Assembly (NCBI GenBank): GCA_037576195.1
Contig: CM075102.1
Coordinates: 37,010,745 to 37,074,744, forward strand
Direction: 5' to 3'
DNA length: 64,000 bases
Source: Phytoseiulus persimilis
Lineage: Eukaryota > Arthropoda > Arachnida > Mesostigmata > Phytoseiidae
Part shown: piece by piece, positions 1 to 11,300 of the stretch
Numbering within the stretch: the stretch's first letter is position 1
Layout: each line of letters begins with the position of its first letter
The notes under the pieces: generated by a model
What the model saw: only the letters and a program-made list of their open reading frames with translations
Database searches by the model: none
Told to the model about the DNA's origin: nothing
Translations under genes and position numbers: made by a program

Positions 1-3000
1 CAGAAAGGAAAACTCATGACGAAAATCCACAAGGGCGAGAGTTCTCGAGGTTGGATTGACCGGAGAATAATTTTCGCCTCGACCTCTCCGAGATAAGGAG
101 TTGAACTTTCATCGATCATAGAAATGTAGATTCCAAATGAATTCGCCGCCAGAGCTTCGCCGCCAGAGCTTCGCCGCGTCATGGCCATTGCCACCAGCCG
201 CGGGAACAGACGACCGACCGATTCCGAGCGGTCACATTTCTGTCGAACTCTCTCATCTCCTGACGACGGTGATGAGCGAGCCGCGCGAACCAGTTCGTCC
301 CGACCGAGGTTTCCTCGAATGTTGACAGGAATCTCAGCCATCAAACGTTGCGTTATTCCTGGAAGATTCCAATATATCAGGGAGGACTCATTAGTGGGAT
401 CGTGTTGTTGACATGTGCGTTCAGATGGTTTTGCCGGAGGCTGGCGGGCCGTTAAAGAACTCGGAGGGGAGGGGGTAGAGGAGGAGAACAAGACCCGGCG
501 CCGAGACGTGAAAGCGAGAAGAAACCTGACCAACCGCCCGGCCGGCGGTCTGCTCCTACAAAATGTTCCGGTAATGGCGGCAGGCCGATATCGGCTTGTC
601 CTTCCTCAGGCAGGCCTTCGGCTTCCTCAGGGACGACGAGATAAGCAAATCGTTCTTACCTCAGCCAAAGTTGAGGACAACATCGGCCAGCTTGTTCCAA
701 CGCGTCCAAGCCTCGAGGAAATGGAGGAAGTGCGCGACAACGACGCTGCCGAAGCCGGGGGGAGAGGTGAGCGAGGTAGGGCTCCCGTAGGTCAGGAATC
801 GTGGAGCCCCCTTGTAGGGGAGATCGCTCGCGCGCAGCGTTTATCGCATCGACAGCCGGCGGGAGAGAGCCGAGTCTATGATCTTGGCGGTTGACTTTTT
901 CTTCGTTCACGTATACATGCGCCTATCGGGCGAAGTTTAGTCGGCAACCAGTTCACGTCATCAAGATATCGAGTTGGTGGGTTGGGTTCACGGCCGGCGT
1001 TCCTCTTCCGCAACTTTTCTCGTTCCTTTCCTCTGCAGAGGGGAGGCGGGGGTTGGGGGCTGCCCAAAATGACCGCGATGAGGAAAAGGGTCCGCTGCTC
1101 ATTGGCCGTTATTGCTTTATTGCTGCATCACACCCGGCTAGGTTTCGTCGCTTTTTCGTTCCATACCAGGCGTGAATTCCGCTGCGTGTTGCTCAGGAGG
1201 GAAACGCGGCTGGCAGCAAGGGCCCGAGATGACGAAGAACACTTGGGGCGACGGTGCGATGATCGCTTATCGTCTGTCCGTCTCTCTCCTGTCGTTTCGC
1301 CGTTGCCTTGCCCTGGAGTGCACTCGAGTAAGAGTGTTTCCAGAGGGAACTAAATTTTGACCGAGAGCTCCATCCTCGCAAGGGAAGACGCTGCATGCCT
1401 GCGCGGAAGTTGTTCCAGTTTGTCATCGACGCCCGCTCGATGGCTCCTCTTGTCGTGAACTGACGGCTATTTTGATCGATTTCGCCCGGCAGCGACGCTT
1501 TACGAGATTACACGATGACGTCGCCTTCTCATCACAGGAATTCCGATGCATTTATGAAACGTCCGAGTCTCATTTGGGGGGAAGCGCGGCTCACGCGAAC
1601 GAGTTATTTCATAAGCTGGAAACGTAAAAGCCGAACGCTCGAAGTTCCGGATCCATCAACCCCATTTAGTGGTGGTGCATATGACGATCAGAAGCAGCAG
1701 TCGATGTCGATCCTTGGTGCGAGACCGGTCATCTGAGTACGGGTTCCCGCTCCCTCGATCGCCTGTTGGGACGGATCCGTTCGAGATCATCGCCTCCAGC
1801 TCAGTTCCAGTCGTGACGGTCGGGCCGGGTATCGACGAGAAATGTCGATGACTCGTCCTATGCCTCCATTTCTTGTTCCTCGACTCGAAGCAGTGTTGAG
1901 CCGACACTAACAATCCCCTTGCGAAATCGAAACGGAGCGAGGTGGAAGCCTTCAGCTCCGGTTCCCTCAGCCTGCCGGCCTCGTTCGGCGGATCTTAGCA
2001 ACCGAGTTCAGCGAGTTTCCCCACAGATCGGGAATCACCCACCGGATGACGAACTGTCTCTGGCTCGTGTCTCCAGGACTCAGTGTGACATTGCCGTCGA
2101 GGTGGTTGCAGTTCGAAGGAAGAGGCGTTCGACCGTCGTCGGTTGCGCCCTGGAGCGTTGTTCGTTCCTACTACCACCGCCAGGATCTGCTGCTGCTGCT
2201 GCTGAGTTGCAAGAAGGTACTTACTCCTTCGACGTGCTGCGGCCCGGTCGGAGCGAGCCGGTAACGTAGCTCAGGAACTACCATCCTGACCGTTATCCTG
2301 CACGACCAGCTCTATAGCACAGGCTTGCACGAACGCGCATCGGAGAGCAAACAGAAAGAAGAAGAAATTGGAACGAGAAGATGAACAAGACGGGAGCCAC
2401 TTAGTTGCGGAGTCGAACCGGTCGGGCGAGTAATTATTCATATGGTGCAAGAGCTCTCCTCGCTCTTCCTCTTTTCCTGTCGGCTCTCCTCCCTGCTAGT
2501 GGCGGTCGTCGTCGTACAGTCCGCTCTTGGTCATCTGACAATAAGGAAGCTAATTGTCCTCCTCCCGGCGCGAATGGCTTCCGCGCGGCTTCAATCGGAA
2601 AGCGCTTTGAAGGCTTTTCGGGCGAGATTTCTTTCTCGCCGGAGAGCCTGTTTGGAATAATCTCGTGACAAGTTCCGTGGCGGGACAAACAGGAGGGAGG
2701 AAAGGATCAGCTGTTCTCCTCTCGGGGATCTGCTGCCGTGATTAACAGAAGAAAACGCCGTCTCGGTCGTTGCCGCCGTCGGCAACGCCAACAACGGCGG
2801 CGGCGACCTCGACGACGAGAACCCCGACGGGTGTTCGACGAGCTCGAGCAACGAGATTGGACATCGGAGAAGCTCTTCGACATCGCAAGCCAGAAATAAG
2901 AACGAGGATTTCGGTGGACTTTAAGGCGGGCTTCAGTGGGCTGCTGCTTGCTGTCCGTCGGCCGGAGAGCCGCTCCCTTCGGCTCGTGGCTCAACTGGAG

Positions 3001-4907
3001 CTTCCTGCAGTGGCATCGAAGACAAAGCCGACTGCGACGCCATAACGAATTAGTTTTTGCGTTCGGTCCGACGAGCCGAGTGCTTCTCGCGGACGAATGT
3101 CGACGGGAGCTGCGACAACAAATTCATTATAGATTTCATCCCGACATCCCAGGACTGTCTTCCGGTTGCGTCGGTTGCCGTGATTGCTCGAAGCGACACG
3201 CCCGCGTCCGAATCGCGGGTCTATGTTGGTGACACGTGGACAGGGTCGGCGAGATCCCGGTTTTCGTCCCGGCTCGATACGCGCTGCGGAACAGACACCA
3301 AAGGATGTCGGCGGGCTCGAGGAGATCGAATGAGGATTTCTTCCTTGTTCCGTGCAAGATTAAAAAACGGAATTACGGAACGGAATCCCAATTACAGGAG
3401 CGGAGATTGCGAAGCAAAAACCAAACGCGCCAAGAACGAGGGAGAACAAGGCTGGGGAGATGTGGAGGAACAAACGAACAAGTCACGCTGTCATGGTTGT
3501 CCAGGGCGCACTGCTAAGTGTCTTAAGAGTAAATTGCACTCATTTGAGAGGAACGAAGCTCGTCTCTCTATTCGTTCTCCTCTCTTGGATGCCCCTCATC
3601 CAGGCTCGAAAGAAGCCAGAGGGACTAATTTATCACAATTCAGCTTCGAGGAAAGAACTCGGCGGTACTAGCTGGAGTTACGGCGTCTCTCCCCCAGGAC
3701 GACGTCAATGGAGGCGAGCCCGCCAGCGAACGAACGAGCGAGCGAGCGGGCGGACGGACGGACGGACGAACGAGCACGCAGGCAGGCGAGCAAGCAAAAG
3801 ACAGCGGATGTAGTCTCCTCGTTTTTCACAAACGAGCATCGAGTTGAAACAGCGCCTCCGCTGAAAATTCGCTACAGATGATGCGTTCGTCTTTGCTGCG
3901 TTCGGTTCTGCCGCACGAAACCAGAAACTCTGCGCGGGGCGCACGGCGAACCGCGGTCGCTTTTTCGAGCTCCTCACGGCGCGCCTCTTTTCATTCAGCT
4001 GATCTAACTCTGGTTTCCCGATCCCTCGAAGCGGTGGCGGGACGGACGAGGAGGACTTGTGATCCGAACAACGGAATTCTCGCCTCCCCTCCGTTTCCGA
4101 CTTAACTCCTACATGTCCGTCCGGAGCGAAACTCGTAACTGAAACCGTAGGTGCGTATTGCCGCAGTCATTCATCCGCACGACCGTCGAGCGTATCGCGC
4201 CTCTAACATCCTCGCTTCTCGACAGGAAGGGAATTTCCTTTCTGCTCCTCAGCCAACCTCGACGTTTTGTGTTCCGTTCGGAACGGGCGCCGAATGGGAA
4301 AGGAGGCGTTTCAGCTGAACGGCTCGTTTCAATGCCGAGCCGAGAACAGAACTGCCAGAGGAAGTTGAGCAATTCAAACGATGAATTGATGGATGTTCGA
4401 CGTCGGGAGTCGGTTCATTCAACCCGTCAGGCCCAACTCGGCCTCTCGGTGATACACTCGGGCTCCTGTTTCCCTCTCCCACGAACGCTGACGCATTCGA
4501 AACGCCCGTAGACAAGGTGTCTGGACCGTGCTGAGTGGACAATTTATTCATGATAACGCCGCCTTCGTCCGAGTGATAATGAATCAATTTGTGGCTGTTA
4601 GCATTCCGATGAGGGCTCGAGGACGGACAGAGAGCAAGGGAGAGAGAGAGAGGTGTTCTCGGTGACTTATCCTTCTCCCTGCTCTCCGGGAGTCGATGAG
4701 CCTTCAAATGACGCGGGCAGTGAATGACGGAATGGGTGAACTTTGCGATCATGAAATCTGTGAGCAATTCACGCGCAGGATCCCCGAGGAATCCGGAAAT
4801 TCCAGGAGACGAATTCCTTGAGAACAGGGGAACCTCGCTCGGAACCATTTCCTCGCGTTACGATTCCCACGAAGAGTTTAACTGAGCCTGCCATTCGCTT
4901 TTTTCAG
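1..4907. other. Upstream non-coding sequence, no supported exon
   Basis: The receptor exon at 4908 begins in the middle of a codon, so at least one upstream exon with the start codon and signal peptide must exist. I looked here for an ATG followed by a hydrophobic stretch and a donor that leaves one base of a Gly codon, and found none that is convincing. Short hydrophobic open stretches near 1070 and 2442 lack a usable donor. The stretch contains a (TGC)n run near 2188-2204 and a tetranucleotide microsatellite at 3727-3775. Overlapping open frames of up to about 200 codons occur on both strands but match nothing I recognise. Confidence 0.6.
3727..3775. repeat. CGNN tetranucleotide microsatellite
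   Basis: This is an impure run of CGAA, CGAG, CGGG and CGGA units, with several consecutive CGGA copies. The same class of CG-containing tetranucleotide repeat recurs near 5776, 39646 and 56403. Confidence 0.85.
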
Positions 4908-5315
4908 GAGGACTGTTCGACAACGAGGACGATGAGCAAGACTTCGCGTTCCGTGTCGCCATCGAACGCGTCAACAAAGATGAAGGCATCCTGCTCAAAT
5001 CGAAGCTGATACCAAAAGTGGAACGAGTCGAAAAGGACGACTGCTTTCGGGCGACGAAGAAGGTCTGCACGCTTCTACGAGATGGCATTGCTGGCATCTT
5101 CGGGCCGACCTCGGACGTCACCTCGATGCATGTTCAGTCCATATGTGACGCACTCGACGTTCCACACGTGGAGATGCGCTGGGATTTCCAACTCCAGCGC
5201 GATGATCTCTCCATCAATCTTTTTCCAAAGCCTTCGATCCTAGCTCAAGCCTACGTCGACCTTATCAAAACTTGGGACTGGAAGTCCTTCGCCCTCGTCT
5301 ACGAAGACCATGAGG
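4908..5315 (+). CDS. Receptor exon A: start of amino-terminal domain
   Basis: The acceptor is a T-rich tract ending in AG at 4906-4907, and the donor is GTGAGT at 5316. The exon starts with two bases of a split Gly codon, giving [20 protein letters not shown], the usual opening of the mature iGluR amino-terminal domain. Further family marks are GIAGIFGP, a Cys pair around DDC and [18 protein letters not shown], and [18 protein letters not shown] followed by [10 protein letters not shown]. It contributes about 136 residues and ends one base into a Gly codon (phase 1). The missing previous exon must also end in phase 1, as expected for a signal-peptide exon ending in a hydrophobic residue plus Gly. 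The following intron is 10.3 kb. Confidence 0.95.
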
Positions 5316-8300
5316 GTGAGTACGCTCTGTTCCGTTTCTTCGTATCGCCATTCCAGATCGTTCTCCCGATGTCTGCCATCAGAATCCGACGGGAGAACTC
5401 TGCTGCGACGGGACTGCTTCCCGGGAATCGTTCCCGTTCCCGGAATAAGAAGAACTACGGGATGGCTGAAACGCCGAGTCAACGATGAAACACCGTGACA
5501 GTCTCACAGTTACGACCGGGATTGTTTACGTAGCAGATTGCGCAGGACCTGGCTGCGGGAGACCCGTCTTTCGGAATCTCTGACTTCCTCCCTCAGAGTC
5601 GGTGTGGTGGGAGCTGAGACGAGGAGGAAGTCATTTTAGACTTGTGCTGGGCCGCGGTAGCTCACGAATCCACCAACGTTCTCCATTAAGGAAAGCAGAG
5701 CTTGTGTCTCCCTAACGCTCACAGTTCCTCAGTGGCTTCGCCTCACTCAGATCGTAGTTAGGTAGTTCGTTCCCTCGCCCGCCCGCCCGCCCGCCTGCTC
5801 GATCGACGGAATGGCTCACAGCCGCCCCCTGCGAGCGGCTGATTTCCAGCTCGATCGGCACTTGCACTGTTACTGCAGCGAGATTTAGGGCCGATGCTGT
5901 GCGGTAAACGTGTTCGGTTCGCCAACGGCTCCAGGCGGGCTCCGAGGGCGTGAGTCGTCGAGAGAATCTCTCGATAAAAAGTTTCAATTGCCACTTCTTT
6001 TAAAAGAAGGAAAAGAGAGCGACTGCGAGAACGGTGCGAGCCAGCCGGGCTTCCGGTCGCGAGACGTCAGCGGCCGCGGCGACGACGACGACATCAACGT
6101 TAGAACGATTGGGTAGACAGAACTACGGGCGTGGGGAGGACGGGTGATTTTCGTTATCCGTCCTCCTGGTCGGACTCCCCATCGGGAAGGACGGAGGCCG
6201 ATGCTGGAAAGGCGTCAATCTGCTTCGCCAAAGTTGGTCTTCTACTGCGATGCTGAACCCAAGATCGCTCGGCGTCTCCACGAGCGGCAGCACTCTTCAT
6301 GCGCAGCGTGCTGGTATTATGGCCGAAAGGACGGCACCACGGAGAGAACGACGAATTTTCGCTCGGCTTGACACAATTCACATTGAACTATAACGGCGGG
6401 AACGCTGCGCGCAGCAGCGGAGACATGGAACGGCCGAGCAATGTTAACCCTCAGCTCGGTTTTCTGACGCCGCGGGGTCAACGTGACCTGGGTCTCCCAC
6501 CCCCCGAAAGCCAGTCGGCTTGCTGCGTGCTCCGCTCGGAGGAGTCGGTTTCCAGAACAGTGTGTGGACGGAGGAACAGGCAGCCGGCACAGGAACAAGA
6601 GGAAGGATCAAGGAGACCGAACATACAAACTGAATTTGTTATTCGTTGTCTGTCTGGGCGGGGAGGGAGGGACCATTCTCCGCCCCCCCCTCCCTTCAAA
6701 TTTCACTGATGCCGCCACCACAAGCGGGCCCACCTGTTTGTCGAGAAGTGCGTCTCTGGTCCCTCCAATATAGAGGAGTGCTCCTGTGTTTTCTTTCCCT
6801 GTCCTCTTCTCTGTTGAGTGCCCCGTATGGGTGCTACGCATGGCAAGGAGAAAAAACAAACAAAGACACGCGACCTTCTTTTTCCTCGTCCTTGATGACT
6901 GGGCCATTTCTTTTGCGGCGTTCCCGTTTTTGGGCTCTCCTCTTCCGTCCTCCCGAGTCGTTTTCCTTCTCGTATTGTCCTTGTTCCTTTACCTTTACCG
7001 AGTCCTTCTAAATCTCTCTTTCTACCCTGTCTCCTCTTGAATTTCCCTCTTCCCAGCGTGCTCGTGAGTTCCTCTTCTCGGCGTGCGCTCTGCTTCTCCG
7101 CTTCTCTATTCTAGCGGCAGGGAGGTCGCGCGGGTCGAGGAAAGCCGCAAAGTAGGCGGTTTGACTACCGTGAAGTGTACGACCCCACGTGTAACTACAA
7201 CGAGCGCGTGGTCGGGTCTCCGCTGTCCCATCGAATTCCTTATTCAACCATATGAGCGGTACCGTGGAATCTATTGCCTGGTCTCGCCTTTTCGGGAAGC
7301 GCGAACGGGAAGAAAAAATGAGGTCTTCCGATTGCTGCGGCATGTTTATCTGGGTCGGTACCACGATCAAGTCTGGTTTCCCGCGCAGGAGTTTGTCGAC
7401 GGCGAGTGTGGCCGCGACGACACCTAGAAAGGCTCGGTTGACAGGGGAATATCGACATTCCACGTTCTGCGAGTTCGAGGAGAACCCGCTCCTGAGGAGG
7501 CTTCGAGTGCTCTTCAAATTCGACTGAGCCATGCTGGGATACGATGTCGGAGACGGGGCCGCCTTACGACGTTGCCGCTGCGGTTCGTGGCTTCACCACT
7601 CTTGCAACACATCAAGCCTGCGAAGAGAGAAGGATTCATGGAAGCATGGATGGTCGGATGCAAGGAAGTTGGCAACGTTGCCACAGGGAACCCGCCACAG
7701 GCTGATCTAGTGCCAGTTGATGCCAGCATACGCGTCCATGAACGGATGCATATTTTGCTCATTTATCCCGAGGCTGCGTTAGCGATCCGTCGACGAAACA
7801 GTGTGCGAGCGAGCGGGAGAATGAACGAACGTGCCGAGTGGAGGGAGAGGAGGAATGGGAGGCGAGCTTGCCTTGTGATAGCACATCTCCATCCTCCTGA
7901 TAGCATTGTAGAGCTTCTGAAGGAGGTTCCACGGTGTTGTTCGCGCCTGAGCCCAAGCCACAGCAACTGGTTCTGGGTGTTCTTTTCTTCGACGCCTTCC
8001 TCAAAAGATTGAGCCGAAGCGAGCAAACAACACCGAAAGCAGCAACAACGACGACGAGGAAGACGTGGCTGCTGGCGGGCGTTGTTCGAACGACTTCGCT
8101 GCGCGACGTTGTTAGAGACTGGCGATGACGACAACGAGTGACGACGTCGGGGCGGCTGCGACGGAAGGGTCCATGAGGCATCGGAGGGGGGATGGCATCC
8201 CGCGAACAATAACCACCGTTGCTTTTCGGAAGCGTGCTGAAAAATCGAAATTCGTTCATTGTTCTCCCGGTCCCTCATACCCTCCTCGTTTATTCGATGG

Positions 8301-11300
8301 AAGCAATTCACTTAGTCACTGGGATGGTGGATCAGATGGCCAGCCAGCGGTCGGATGCTCGTGCGCTACGAAAGCAGCTGCCATCAACGTCAAGATCTGC
8401 GGCCCACTCGCTGGTCCACCCGCCCATTGGATGTTCGCTAATTAGTTCGCTATGATCCTCTCGTCTCGGAAACAATGGCTAACCGATAGATGGTGAACGC
8501 CTCCCGATTTAACTTGTGGGCTGCTTCGATGAGGGGGAGCGCGGCGGAGCCTCCGGTGGTGGTAACGATGGCTCTTTTAGATTCCAAGCTCCGAATCAAG
8601 AGACGGGAACGAAGCAGAGGGACTTGTTGAAGTGCGAGAAATCGTCGAGGATACTTGTTGGAGACCAGAGGGTTTCACGACTTTTCTCGAGGGCGGAAAC
8701 GCGGACTCTCACTCGACTTCACCGGGAAGAGAGGGGGGGGGATGCCTTTCAGCGAGAGGGTTCAGAAAACGCGCATCAGACTCTCGGTTGCTGGACGGGC
8801 GCTATCTTCTGCGATCTCCATCCTGTCGAGCCCGGTACTTCCTTCGAGACGGTCCGGCGGTGCGTTTTCCGGGGTAGCCACTGTTTTCAACGTCCTCTCG
8901 AGGCCGGAGAAGAAAGCAGCGAGGATGAATGAAATAGGGACAGAGGGATCGAGGACAAGGACAACAGAGGAGGAAGAAAAGCCACCAGCTTTCAAAGTCT
9001 TCTTGCTCCTCGTGCCGCTGCTGGTATTGTACACCCGCGTCGGGCATTCACTGTGTATGGGAGCAGGCTGCAGGGTAGCAGGCGGACGGCCGCATTTTCA
9101 AAAGAGGGAAGGGACGGCCTCCTCTTCACTCTTTAGTTCCCCGTGTTCGTTGCCGCTGCCGTCGTTGTCGTCGTGTCGCATCACCGATTCTTTGTTGGCA
9201 AGCTCGTCCCAGACGCTTGCTCCTACAGCCATGGGACTCCTGTTTCCACGACGACTCATGAGAATTTACCCTTAATTCATTTCCACCCCATCCTCTTTCT
9301 CTCTCTGATATCAGGAGACCTCGGGGATATGGGGAGCAGTCGTTTTCCCTCACGAACTCAATGGAAGACTTTTTCTCGGAACACTCTACATACAGTACAG
9401 AACCGCAGTCGAGGTCCTTCCTTGCTACACGACGACTCACTGTTGCGCTGCTCTCGTGGGATTCGTTTCGGAAACGACCCCAAGTTGTTCCTGTTGGAAT
9501 CGGCGGGGCTTCTCCCCCCCCCCCCTTTTCCCCGATGTATTCGTTTTTTATTTCCGACGCGATGCCTCCGTAGCTGTTGAGCTCCTTTGCTTTCTCTGTT
9601 CTTTTAGTTAGGTCTGTCGAGATCATCTGGCAAATGACGATTGACGCGCTTGCTCGCCTCTCTCTACAACTCAGTTTCCAGCTCAATATCTCTCCTCCAT
9701 CCTCCTCGGCTCTCCTCTTCCTGCAGAAACTCCTGTCGATCGACCACCTCTCGTGGGTGACCCTGAGTGTCTCTTCTGTTCTTCCTCGTCTTCCATCTTG
9801 CCAACAAAGTTTAGAAAGCTTCGGCAAGTCCAGCCAACGATTCCTTGTCTGAACCAGTCTGAAGACCAGCTACGACTCGGACATTGTTCTTAGAATTCTT
9901 CGCTTCTCGTGAGAGATTTTCCCGCCGGAGAACTCGATTTTCCGAAGACGAGCTTATGCGAATCAGATCTCCGCGCTTCCTGATTCAACTTTTCGACGAT
10001 CTCAACAGTTAGGGACATATTAGGGCCCCAGCCTTCCCCTACCTTGAAGTTTTGCAAAATTCGCTCTTCTGTCGATGGACTCCTGTCTGTTCCCTCTCGC
10101 CCTCCCCTTCACTCCCTGTCTTTCATCTCGGGGACATCGCGGCATTCTTTCCTTCGCTCCCAACCGACTATAGTTTCCCGGTGGCTTCGACTGATCGGCT
10201 GAGTCGAGGCTGCCCGGCTGGCGAACGTCGTCCCATATATAAGGCAACAGTTGGATACCATTGTCATATAAAGGTTGGCAAGCGGGCCGGCATACTAGTC
10301 GGTCGGGACAGATGCTTGGCGCAACTTGCCGCAGGCTAGCGAGCAGGCTGCCTCCTGTCTGCTCGAGCAGCGGACTCGCTGTACCAAAAAGAAGAGTAAC
10401 AACAGTTGGAGGAACAGGCTAGCTGGTTGGCAGCTTGACTGGTTCCTCGGTGAGCGAGCATGCTTGTAGTCGGCCGGCAGGCAGACAAGCACAAAACTCA
10501 CGACAACCGGGCGGGCAGGCGACGGGTCCTGCAACAGGAGTTCGGGCAACAAGCACAGAGCAATACGCGGCCTCTTCGGCTGCGTTTATCAATTCTTGCT
10601 GTGCCATAGTGGTTCGGAGAACGCCGCCGGGAGACGAGGCTCACAAACCCAATGGTTGGTTCCGAACTCTCGGCTTTCGCTCACCAAGTGCAAACCAAGG
10701 CTCTGCCTCTCGATGCTGCGACGACCGTCTGATGGAATCGGTGGGATTCTTCGATTTCTCATGGCGGAATGGTATTTTCGTCCGAACTGGTCGTGAGGAC
10801 CTCGGGGCCTCCAGCTGATGCACGGTCACACTCTTCTCGTAGGCTTTCACGTGTCCGACTCGGAGCCGAGGTTCAGCTCGAGACGAATTGTTCGGCTCGA
10901 CGAGCCTCCCCGCGTGCTCCCGAGCGATGCGCGAACTTTCGCAGCCGGGACAGTTCATGTTGCGAAGTTTAGCATTCTCTGCACGTACCCCGGCCGATCT
11001 TCGTTCGACCACAGACTGCATCCTGATGGGTCTCATGCTCTCCCTCCGGACTCTGTTTTTCCTCACTCATTCCCATTTGCAGTGCCGTGAAGTAAATATT
11101 GGCTGTTTAGCCAGATGATAAGGCACGTCCAGGTAGTCTCTCCCGCCCTTTTTTGTGTGGTGGTGGTAGAGCTTTTTCCGCTATCTACTCCTCAATAAAA
11201 ACGACTTCCCTCCATTTGTCGTGGCTATACCTAACCCGTTTGCCTGCGTCTTATCCCAAACAGCTGATTTCCGTCCGGCTCATGGTGAAACGGTGTCAGC

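Noticed and set aside
1070..1170. Signal-peptide-like reading as the receptor's first exon
   Set aside because: It has a hydrophobic stretch but no GT donor that would leave the one-base phase required by the exon at 4908.
9126..9827. 233-codon minus-strand open frame in intron 1
   Set aside because: It lies over pyrimidine-skewed low-complexity sequence, has strongly basic, repetitive composition and no family marks.
10235..10272. Two TATA-box-like motifs in intron 1
   Set aside because: No open frame with a sensible start or recognisable product follows on the + strand, and AT-rich hexamers of this kind are expected by chance.
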